Source: an uncultured Rhodospirillales bacterium (GTDB taxonomy: Bacteria; Pseudomonadota; Alphaproteobacteria; Rhodospirillales; Defluviicoccaceae). From it: 6,645 bases of DNA. The notes under the pieces were generated by a model. That model saw only the letters and a list, made by a program, of their open reading frames with translations. It had not been told where the DNA came from and searched no databases. The stretch lies in contig CAKZLS010000393.1 in assembly GCA_937127205.1 (NCBI GenBank), forward strand, positions 1 through 6,645. The letters are read 5' to 3'. Of the stretch, positions 1 through 6,277 are shown in pieces (positions within the stretch are counted from its first letter, which is position 1; each line of letters starts with the position of its first letter). Made by a program: the position numbers and the translations under genes.

Positions 1-1015
1 GCAGTTCGGCCACCGCCATGCCTTCATCCTCGGCCTTGTGGGCGAGCATCTTGCCGCCGATGACATCGCCAATCGCAAAGATGCCGGGAACGTTTGTTTG
101 GAAATCGTGATCCACCGTGACGAAGCCGCGCTCGTCGAGCTCCACGCCGACGGCATCCAGTCCCAGTCCCTCCACATAGGGCCGGCGGCCGATGGAAACC
201 AGGACCACTTCGGCCTCCAAGGTTTCCGACTCGCCGCCGTCGGCGGGCTCGATACTCAGCGAGACGCCGGTGTCGGTGAGCTCGGCGCCCGCGACCTTGC
301 TCGAAAGCTTGAACGTCAAACCTTGCTTCTTGAGGATCCGCTGCATCTGCTTGGACACTTCGCCGTCCATCCCGGCAAGGATCTGAGGCAGGAACTCCAC
401 CACCGTGACCTCAGTACCGAGGCGGCGCCAGACCGAGCCGAGCTCGATACCGATATACCCGCCGCCGACCACCACCATGGTCTCCGGCACCTTTTCGAGT
501 GCGATCGCGCCGGTGGAACTGACGATGCGTTTCTCGTCGACGGTGATGTTGGGCAGCGTTGCGACGTCCGAACCGGTGGCGATCAGGATGTTCTCGCACT
601 TGATGACTTGAGGTTCCCCGCCGTTCACCGGCGTCACCGTGACTTCATCGGCGCCGGTGATCGCGCCCGATCCGATCAGGTAGTCCACCTTGTTTTTCTT
701 GAACAGGAATTCGATGCCCTTGGTGAGATCGCCGACCACGCCGTCCTTGCGCTTCATCATGGCGGGCAAGTCCACGGCAAGGCCGCTCACTTTGATCCCG
801 TGGCTCGCGAATTCCTCCTCCGCGAGCGCATAGTGATGCGACGACTGCAGCAGCGCCTTCGACGGGATACATCCGACGTTCAAGCACGTGCCGCCGAGCG
901 CGCCCCGCTTCTCCACACAGGCGACCCGCATGCCCAATTGAGCGGCGCGAATGGCCGCTACGTAACCGCCGGGCCCCCCGCCCACAACGACGAGATCGTA
1001 AACAGTGTCCGTCAT
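1..1015 (-). CDS. lpd: Dihydrolipoyl dehydrogenase (E3 of 2-oxoglutarate dehydrogenase), 3' end outside window
   Basis: This flavoprotein reoxidises the dihydrolipoyl arm of E2 and passes the electrons through a disulfide and FAD to NAD+. Translating from the ATG at 1015 gives 338 residues with no stop before the left edge. Visible are the FAD-binding loop GGGPGG (residues 12-17), the redox disulfide motif GGTCLNVGCIPSK with C44 and C49, the ATGS segment (146-149), the NAD-binding GGGYIG (184-189), and GIFAIGDV (311-318), which belongs to the second FAD contact. The family is usually about 465 residues, so about 125 residues are missing, including the dimer interface and the catalytic His-Glu pair. 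The start fits the family N-terminus, with the YDLVVVGGGPGG strand beginning at residue 6, and no other start codon lies in the frame back to the sucB stop. It is the last visible gene of the operon, 30 nt after sucB, which supports service to this complex; sharing with pyruvate dehydrogenase cannot be excluded. Confidence 0.96.
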   Translation of the reverse strand, partial: MTDTVYDLVVVGGGPGGYVAAIRAAQLGMRVACVEKRGALGGTCLNVGCIPSKALLQSSHHYALAEEEFASHGIKVSGLAVDLPAMMKRKDGVVGDLTKGIEFLFKKNKVDYLIGSGAITGADEVTVTPVNGGEPQVIKCENILIATGSDVATLPNITVDEKRIVSSTGAIALEKVPETMVVVGGGYIGIELGSVWRRLGTEVTVVEFLPQILAGMDGEVSKQMQRILKKQGLTFKLSSKVAGAELTDTGVSLSIEPADGGESETLEAEVVLVSIGRRPYVEGLGLDAVGVELDERGFVTVDHDFQTNVPGIFAIGDVIGGKMLAHKAEDEGMAVAEL

Positions 1016-1028
1016 GACGTCAGCCGCG

Positions 1029-1034
1029 TCCTTT
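1029..1034 (-). promoter_or_regulatory. Probable weak ribosome binding site of lpd
   Basis: The minus strand reads AAAGGA, 13 nt before the lpd ATG. This is the only Shine-Dalgarno-like sequence in the 30-nt gap, and its spacing is longer than the usual 5-9 nt. Translation of lpd may depend partly on ribosomes arriving from sucB; that is inference. Confidence 0.4.
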
Positions 1035-1045
1035 GTTCTACTATT

Positions 1046-2368
1046 TTAAGCTTCCAGCAAGATGCGTTGAGGGTCTTCGACGCATTCCTTCACCCGGACC
1101 AGGAACGATACCGCTTCCCGGCCATCGATGATCCGGTGGTCGTAGCTTAGTGCCACGTACATCATCGGGCGCGCCTCGATCGATCCGTCGGGCATCACCA
1201 TCGGCCGTTGCTGCATCTTGTGCATGCCGAGGATCGCCGACTGCGGCGGATTGATGATCGGCGTCGACAACAGCGAGCCGAAGACGCCGCCGTTGGTGAC
1301 CGTGAACGTGCCGCCCTGCATCTCCTCCATGGCCAGCTTTCCGTCGCGGGCGCGGCGGCCGTAGTCGGCAATGGTGCTCTCGATACCGGCGAAGCTCAAC
1401 GCATCGGCGTCGCGAACCACCGGGACAACCAGTCCTTGAGGCGACGACACGGCGATGGCGATGTCGTAATGGTTCTTGTAGACAATATCGTCGCCGTCGA
1501 TCTCGGCATTGACCGCCGGGAACTCCCGGAGCGCGACGACACACGCCTTGACGAACAGCGACATCACACCCAACCGGACCCCGTGCTTCTTCTCGAAGGC
1601 GTCGCGGTATTCCTTGCGGAGACCGTTGGCGGCGGTCATGTCGAGCTCGTTAAAGGTGGTCAACATGGCAGCGGTGTTCTGCGCTTCCTTCAGCCGTGCC
1701 GCCACCATCTTGCGCAATCGCGTCATGCGCACGCGTTCCTCGCGTGCGCCGGTCGGTCGCGGAGGTGAAGGTGGCGCGGGCGGCGCGGAAGGCGCAGGCT
1801 CGATCTTAGGCGGCGGGGCGGCGGATGCCTTCGGTTCGGGCGCCGGCGCCGATTGAGCGGTTTCCATATGGGCGAGGACATCGCCCTTGGTCAGCCGGCC
1901 GTCCTTGCCGCTGGCCGGGATGGCGCCGGGATCGAGATCATTCTCCTCCACCAGCTTGCGCACCGCCGGCGACAAAGCCTTCGCGCCGCCGTCTGTTGCC
2001 CGTGGCTCGGGCGCGGGCTCTGGCTCGGGCGCGGGCTCTGGCTCGGGCGCGGATTTCGGTTTCTCGGCCGCGGGTTCGGGCTTTGACGGCTCCGGTTGCT
2101 TGCTCTCTTCAGGGCCGGGCGCGGCGGCCTCGCCGTCTGATATTGTGCCCAACAGCGCACCCACCGCCACCTCGCTGCCGTCCTCGGCCGCGATGTCGGT
2201 CAGTGTGCCCGTTACCGGGGCGTTCACTTCGACGGTAACCTTGTCCGTTTCCAACTCGACCAAGGGTTCGTCCGCAGTCACGGAATCTCCAACGGATTTA
2301 AACCATTTTGCGACCGTCGCTTCGGTCACCGACTCACCCAGCGCCGGCACTTTGATCTCTGTTCCCAT
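1046..2368 (-). CDS. sucB: Dihydrolipoyllysine-residue succinyltransferase (E2 of 2-oxoglutarate dehydrogenase)
   Basis: E2 forms the core of the complex. Its lipoyl arm takes the succinyl group from E1 and its catalytic domain transfers it to CoA. The 440-residue protein shows the full domain order. A lipoyl domain spans about 1-76, with the lipoylated lysine K43 in ETDKVTVEV. A Pro/Glu/Ala-rich linker covers about 80-128. A peripheral-subunit (E3/E1) binding domain lies at about 131-168 (ALSPAVRKLV, then GKDGRLTKGDV). A second Ala/Pro linker covers about 170-207, and the acyltransferase domain about 208-440. The active-site motif DHRIIDG (410-416) supplies H411 and D415. A single lipoyl domain and the GESVTEATV start indicate the succinyl rather than the acetyl enzyme, and the adjacent sucA confirms it. 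It is somewhat longer than many E2o proteins because of the generous linkers, the first containing an 18-bp DNA repeat. It starts 36 nt after the sucA stop. Confidence 0.97.
   Translation of the reverse strand: MGTEIKVPALGESVTEATVAKWFKSVGDSVTADEPLVELETDKVTVEVNAPVTGTLTDIAAEDGSEVAVGALLGTISDGEAAAPGPEESKQPEPSKPEPAAEKPKSAPEPEPAPEPEPAPEPRATDGGAKALSPAVRKLVEENDLDPGAIPASGKDGRLTKGDVLAHMETAQSAPAPEPKASAAPPPKIEPAPSAPPAPPSPPRPTGAREERVRMTRLRKMVAARLKEAQNTAAMLTTFNELDMTAANGLRKEYRDAFEKKHGVRLGVMSLFVKACVVALREFPAVNAEIDGDDIVYKNHYDIAIAVSSPQGLVVPVVRDADALSFAGIESTIADYGRRARDGKLAMEEMQGGTFTVTNGGVFGSLLSTPIINPPQSAILGMHKMQQRPMVMPDGSIEARPMMYVALSYDHRIIDGREAVSFLVRVKECVEDPQRILLEA
2004..2052. repeat. 18-bp tandem repeat, about 2.7 copies, in the SucB linker
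   Basis: The plus strand carries GGCTCGGGCGCGGGCTCT at 2004-2021, exactly again at 2022-2039, then 13 more matching bases to 2052. On the minus strand it encodes the Pro-Glu/Ala-Pro-Glu repeats at about residues 106-122 of SucB. The unit is a multiple of three, so copy-number change would lengthen or shorten the flexible linker without breaking the frame. Confidence 0.9.
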
Positions 2369-2373
2369 TTTTT

Positions 2374-2378
2374 CTCTC
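2374..2378 (-). promoter_or_regulatory. Ribosome binding site of sucB
   Basis: The minus strand reads GAGAG followed by five A residues and then the ATG at 2368. It is a moderate Shine-Dalgarno sequence at normal spacing in an A-rich, probably unstructured stretch. It supports the ATG, which also matches the family N-terminus exactly. Confidence 0.55.
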
Positions 2379-2404
2379 GTTTAGATTCGTTGCGATCCAG
2401 ACCA

Positions 2405-5338
2405 CTACTTGCCGACGCGCCGGAAGGGCTGCACGACGGACTTCTCGTCAACCGACAGGGCCTGATCCACAAGGGCGGTCTGCTCTTTGACGTGGGTCTT
2501 GAACAGTCCGGTTGCAGGAGAAGCGGCCGCCTTGCGTCCAACATAGGTTGGCAACGACACCTTGCGCCCTAACTCTTCCGCGATGTTGATCAGGCGTGGC
2601 AGAACGAACGACCAGCCGCCCATATTGGCCGGCTCCTCCTGGCACCACACGATCTCGGCGTTCGAGTAGCGAGCAGCCTGTTCAAGGAGGCTGCGCCGGG
2701 GCCAGGGATACATCTGCTCGACACGCAATATGGCTACGTCGTCGATTTCGCGCTTGCGGCGTTCCTGAACGAGGTCGTAGTACACTTTGCCGGAGCACAG
2801 CACCAACCGGCGGACCTGTTCGTCGGCGGCAAGCGATTCGGTTTCGGGGATGACCCTGCGGAAGCGCGTGCCCGGGCCCATGTCCGCGAGTGTAGAAACC
2901 GCCAATTTGTGCCTGAGCAACGATTTGGGCGAGAAAACGATCAGCGGTTTGCGGTAGCTCCGCCGGATTTGCCTACGCAGAGCGTGAAAATAATTTGCCG
3001 GTGTCGTGCAATTGACGACTTGCATGTTGTCCTCGGCGCAGAGCTGCAGATAGCGTTCGGGCCTTGCCGATGAGTGCTCCGGCCCTTGCCCCTCGTATCC
3101 GTGCGGCAACAACATCACCAGACCACACAACCGCAGCCATTTGGACTCGCCGGAAGCGATGAATTGATCGATGATGACTTGAGCGCCGTTTGCGAAATCG
3201 CCGAACTGAGCCTCCCAGATCACCAATGCGTCGGGCTCGGTTTGGGAATAACCGTACTCGAAGCCGAGAACGCCGGCCTCGGACAGAGCACTGTCGATAA
3301 CTTCGAAGGTCCCTTGAATGTCGCTGATGTGGTTAAGCGGGACGTAGCGCTCCTCGTTCTGCTGATCGACCAACACGGAATGTCTGTGCGAAAACGTTCC
3401 GCGTCCGGAATCCTGGCCGGATAGGCGTACCGGTACGCCTTCGGCCAGCAGCGAACCAAAGGCCAACGCCTCGGCGGTGGCCCAGTCGATCCCTTCACCG
3501 CTCTCGATCATCTGCCCTTTTGCTTCCAGCAAACGGACGATTTTGCGATTGACGTTGAAATTTTCGGGAGGTCGGGAAACGCTGTAACCCACTTCCCGCA
3601 ATAACTCGAGCGACACCCAGGTGTCGTCGGTGCGCAGTTCCTCCTCGCCCGCCAACGTTTCCAATCCGGCCCAACTCCCTTCGAGCCAATCGGCCTTGTT
3701 TGGCGCATACGTGGTGGCGGCCTCGAAATCGCTGTCCAACCGGTTTCGGAATTCCGTGCCGATGCGGTCGATTTCGTCCTCGCCGACCGTCCCTTCCTTC
3801 ATTAGCCGCTCTGCGTATAGTTCGCGGGTGGACGGGTGATCGGCGATCGCCTTGTACATCTTTGGCTGGGTGAACGACGGCTCATCCGCTTCGTTGTGTC
3901 CGAAACGGCGATAGCAGAACATGTCGATCACCACGTCCCGCTTGAATTCCTGACGGTACTCCATCGCCAGACGCGCCACATGGACCACCGCTTCCGGATC
4001 GTCTCCATTAACGTGAAAGATCGGAGCCTGAACGGTCTTGGCCACATCCGACGGATAGGGCGACGATCGGGAGTAGGCGGGGCTGGTGGTGAATCCAATC
4101 TGGTTGTTGACGATAAAGTGAATGGTCCCGCCCACCCGGTAGCCTCTGAGCTGCGAGAGGTCGAAGCACTCGGCGACAAGTCCCTGCCCCGCGAAGGCGG
4201 CATCGCCGTGCAGCAACACGCCCATCACCACGTTCCGTTCGGTATCGCCTATTTCAGTCTGTTTGGCTCGAACCTTGCCCAGGACAACCGGGTTTACCGC
4301 CTCCAAGTGAGAGGGATTGGCCATCAACGACACGTGCACTTCGTTCCCGTCGAACACCCGGTCGGCCGAGGTTCCCAGATGGTATTTCACATCTCCGGAT
4401 CCCTGGACATCGTCCGGTCGCGCGGAGTGACCCTGAAACTCGGAGAATATGGCCACGTATGGCTTGTGCATGATGTTGGCGAGGACGTTGAGACGGCCGC
4501 GGTGCGGCATGCCGACAACGACTTCCTTGACACCCAACTGAGCGCCCCGCTTCAAAATCTGCTCCATCGCGGGAATCATCGATTCTCCGCCGTCCAGACC
4601 GAACCGCTTGGTGCCCGTGTACTTGACGTGCAGGAACTTCTCGAACCCCTCCGCTTCCACCAGGCGCTCGAGGATCGCCTGCTTGCCTTTCAGGGTAAAT
4701 TGCGTCTGATTGCGAATGCTTTCGATGCGTTGCTGGATCCAGGCCTTCTCTTCCGGACTCTGGATGTGCATGAACTCGACGCCAATGGACCCGCAGTAGG
4801 TTTCGCGGAGAATTTCCAGGATCTCCCGCAGCGTCGCCGTTTCCAACCCGAGCATGTGGTTGATAAATATGGGGCGATCCATATCCGCGTCGGTAAAGCC
4901 CCACGTCTTCGGGTCGAGTTCGGGATGGTACTTCTTGCCTTCGAGGCCAAGCGGATCGAAGTTCGCGATCAGGTGGCCGCGGACACGGTAGATCCGGATC
5001 AACATCAGCGCCCGAATGGAATCGAGCGTCACTTGCCGTGATTCCGGCAGCGCGGCATGAGGCGCCGCGTATGTGACGGGTGCGGCCACAGCCTGAACCG
5101 GAGGTGGAGCCGGGACAGGTCCCGATGCGACGCCATCGTCCGCGGCACAGGGAACCGGCGTCGACCAACTGGCGCCGCGCGCTTCGTTTAAGATAACGCC
5201 TGCGTCGTCCCCGAGGTCCGAGAAAAAAGAAACCCAACTGGCATCCACCGAGTTGGGTTCTTCGACATAGCGTTTGTAGAGTTCGGCGATATACGGGGCG
5301 TTTGTCCCCGAGAGAATAGAGTCGATCCTACTCACCAT
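2405..5338 (-). CDS. sucA: 2-oxoglutarate dehydrogenase E1 component (thiamine-diphosphate decarboxylase)
   Basis: E1 decarboxylates 2-oxoglutarate on thiamine diphosphate and hands the succinyl group to the lipoyl arm of SucB. The 977-residue length suits the alphaproteobacterial family (E. coli SucA is about 933). The N-terminal segment (about 12-42, IAELYKRYVEEPNSVD) is the region that contacts the other subunits. An Ala/Pro-rich linker (about 56-98) precedes the conserved RGHLIANFDPLG (120-131). Further E1o motifs are KRFGLDGGES (244-253), GMPHRGRLN (276-284), GDVKYHLG (315-322) and NPSHLEAVNP (341-350), whose H344 should match a known E. coli active-site histidine. The cofactor motif starts with GDAAFAGQG (D379) and ends with NNQIGFT (N411, N412). 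The second half has RLSGQDSGRGTFSHRH (638-653), the pyrimidine-domain region EAQFGDFANGAQ (709-720) and LPHGYEGQGPEHSSAR (744-759). ATG at 5338 is the likely start; GTG one codon later is possible. It lies 63 nt after sucD, behind a strong hairpin. Confidence 0.97.
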   Translation of the reverse strand: MVSRIDSILSGTNAPYIAELYKRYVEEPNSVDASWVSFFSDLGDDAGVILNEARGASWSTPVPCAADDGVASGPVPAPPPVQAVAAPVTYAAPHAALPESRQVTLDSIRALMLIRIYRVRGHLIANFDPLGLEGKKYHPELDPKTWGFTDADMDRPIFINHMLGLETATLREILEILRETYCGSIGVEFMHIQSPEEKAWIQQRIESIRNQTQFTLKGKQAILERLVEAEGFEKFLHVKYTGTKRFGLDGGESMIPAMEQILKRGAQLGVKEVVVGMPHRGRLNVLANIMHKPYVAIFSEFQGHSARPDDVQGSGDVKYHLGTSADRVFDGNEVHVSLMANPSHLEAVNPVVLGKVRAKQTEIGDTERNVVMGVLLHGDAAFAGQGLVAECFDLSQLRGYRVGGTIHFIVNNQIGFTTSPAYSRSSPYPSDVAKTVQAPIFHVNGDDPEAVVHVARLAMEYRQEFKRDVVIDMFCYRRFGHNEADEPSFTQPKMYKAIADHPSTRELYAERLMKEGTVGEDEIDRIGTEFRNRLDSDFEAATTYAPNKADWLEGSWAGLETLAGEEELRTDDTWVSLELLREVGYSVSRPPENFNVNRKIVRLLEAKGQMIESGEGIDWATAEALAFGSLLAEGVPVRLSGQDSGRGTFSHRHSVLVDQQNEERYVPLNHISDIQGTFEVIDSALSEAGVLGFEYGYSQTEPDALVIWEAQFGDFANGAQVIIDQFIASGESKWLRLCGLVMLLPHGYEGQGPEHSSARPERYLQLCAEDNMQVVNCTTPANYFHALRRQIRRSYRKPLIVFSPKSLLRHKLAVSTLADMGPGTRFRRVIPETESLAADEQVRRLVLCSGKVYYDLVQERRKREIDDVAILRVEQMYPWPRRSLLEQAARYSNAEIVWCQEEPANMGGWSFVLPRLINIAEELGRKVSLPTYVGRKAAASPATGLFKTHVKEQTALVDQALSVDEKSVVQPFRRVGK
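3423..3440. repeat. 18-bp perfect palindrome inside sucA
   Basis: AGGCGTACCGGTACGCCT equals its own reverse complement. It lies in the codons for SucA residues 633-639, just before the conserved RLSGQDSGRG segment. Two GTA valine codons, likely uncommon in this G+C-rich gene, are needed for the symmetry. It could be chance. Confidence 0.85.
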
Positions 5339-5340
5339 CT

Positions 5341-5344
5341 TCCC
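5341..5344 (-). promoter_or_regulatory. Possible proximal ribosome binding site of sucA
   Basis: The minus strand reads GGGA only 2 nt before the ATG at 5338, which is too close for good use. It is 5 nt before the GTG that forms codon 2, so it suits a GTG start at 5335 better. A stronger candidate site, AGGAAGGA (5377-5384), lies upstream of the hairpin. Confidence 0.3.
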
Positions 5345-5348
5345 AATG

Positions 5349-5376
5349 AAGGCGCGGCGGCATGCCGCCGCGCCTT
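5349..5376 (-). promoter_or_regulatory. Perfect hairpin between sucD and sucA
   Basis: The 28 bases are a perfect inverted repeat. As minus-strand RNA they fold into a 12-bp, very G+C-rich stem (AAGGCGCGGCGG paired with its complement) with a CAUG loop. The stem ends 10 nt before the sucA ATG. Only two U residues follow it on the transcribed strand, so it is not a standard intrinsic terminator for the operon. Likely roles, all inferred, are mRNA stabilisation or processing between the sucCD and sucAB parts, attenuation, or control of sucA translation. An AGGAAGGA sequence stands directly 5' of the stem, and an 11-codon mini-ORF begins in the loop. Confidence 0.75.
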
Positions 5377-5401
5377 TCCTTCCTGAGTCTCGAACCGACT
5401 G

Positions 5402-6277
5402 CTAGCCGCGCATGGCTTCCACCATCGTGGAGCCAAGAGCCGCCGGAGAGTCGGTTACGTGAATGCCTACGCTTTTCATTGCCTCCATCTTATCGTCGGC
5501 ACCACCTTTTCCGCCAGCAATAATGGCGCCGGCGTGTCCCATGCGGCGTCCCGGAGGCGCCGTACGGCCCGCGATAAACCCGACAACCGGCTTCTTGGTC
5601 TTGGATTGCTTAATGAAATCAGCGGCTTCTTCTTCAGCGCTGCCACCGATCTCGCCGATCATCACGATGCCTTGGGTTTTGTCGTCCGCAAGGAACAATT
5701 CAAGGCAATCGATAAAGTTCGTGCCATTGATCGGGTCGCCGCCGATTCCGATGCACGTGGTCTGACCCATGCCGGTGGCGGTGGTTTGACCAACCGCTTC
5801 GTAGGTGAGCGTACCGGAACGGGACACAACACCGATGATTCCGGGCGTATGGATGTGACCGGGCATGATCCCGATCTTGCATTCTCCCGGCGTGATCACA
5901 CCCGGACAATTCGGTCCGACCAGCCGCGTCTTGGAGCCCTGGAGGGCGCGTTTGACCTTCAACATGTCGACCACGGGAATGCCCTCGGTGATGCAAACCA
6001 CCAATTCGATCTCGGCTTCGATGGCTTCGAGCATGGCATCGCCGGCAAACGGCGGCGGCACGTATATGGCGGTCGCATTGGCGCCGGTTTGCTCGACGGC
6101 GTCGGCCACCGTATCAAAGATCGGCAGATCCAGGTGAGTGGTGCCACCCTTGCCCGGTGTCACGCCACCGACCACTTGCGTGCCGTAAGCGATCGCCTGC
6201 TCCGAGTGAAACGTCCCCTGCGCGCCGGTAAAGCCCTGACAGATGACCTTCGTTTGAGAACCAATAAGTACCGACAT
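5402..6277 (-). CDS. sucD: Succinyl-CoA synthetase alpha subunit
   Basis: With the beta subunit SucC, this enzyme converts succinyl-CoA, phosphate and NDP to succinate, CoA and NTP, the substrate-level phosphorylation step of the TCA cycle. The 291 residues match the family length (E. coli 289). The N-terminal CoA-binding Rossmann domain shows CQGFTGAQGTFHSEQAI (13-29) and GGVTPGKGGTTH (37-48), then CITEGIPVVDM (95-105) and GPNCPGVITP (121-130). The ligase half contains SRSGTLTYE (152-160), GIGGDPINGTNF (177-188) and GEIGGSAEEEAA (208-219). The phosphorylated catalytic histidine is H248 in GHAGAIIAGGKG. The start is firm: AGGAGG lies 7 nt upstream, and the ATG overlaps the sucC stop by one base (TAATG), so the two subunits are probably made in equal amounts by coupled translation. 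The stop is TAG. Confidence 0.98.
   Translation of the reverse strand: MSVLIGSQTKVICQGFTGAQGTFHSEQAIAYGTQVVGGVTPGKGGTTHLDLPIFDTVADAVEQTGANATAIYVPPPFAGDAMLEAIEAEIELVVCITEGIPVVDMLKVKRALQGSKTRLVGPNCPGVITPGECKIGIMPGHIHTPGIIGVVSRSGTLTYEAVGQTTATGMGQTTCIGIGGDPINGTNFIDCLELFLADDKTQGIVMIGEIGGSAEEEAADFIKQSKTKKPVVGFIAGRTAPPGRRMGHAGAIIAGGKGGADDKMEAMKSVGIHVTDSPAALGSTMVEAMRG

Noticed and set aside
1010..1022. Overlapping short palindromes CGTCATGACG and TGACGTCA at the lpd start
   Set aside because: They are 8-10 bp, have no room for a hairpin loop and no partner site; most likely chance around the start codon.
38..1150. Long open frame on the plus strand, 370 codons
   Set aside because: It lies antisense to lpd and runs into the sucB end. 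The minus strand carries clear FAD, disulfide and NAD motifs. The plus-strand product is rich in Asp/His/Arg without recognisable motifs, as expected for the shadow of a G+C-rich gene.
3836..5041. Long open frame on the plus strand, 401 codons
   Set aside because: It is wholly antisense to the thiamine-diphosphate and N-terminal domains of sucA. No family resemblance, and the conserved minus-strand protein explains the sequence.
4254..5237. Second minus-strand open frame of 327 codons overlapping sucA
   Set aside because: It is an out-of-frame reading of sucA with Arg/Gly-rich, low-information sequence and no motifs.
5349..5376. Intrinsic transcription terminator after sucD
   Set aside because: The stem is strong, but only two U residues follow on the minus strand before CAUUGGG. 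Opposite-strand reading gives UUUCCUUCC, also not a proper U-run, and no plus-strand gene ends there.
5339..5401. Internal promoter for sucA in the 63-nt gap
   Set aside because: I see no convincing -35/-10 pair; most of the gap is occupied by the G+C-rich inverted repeat.
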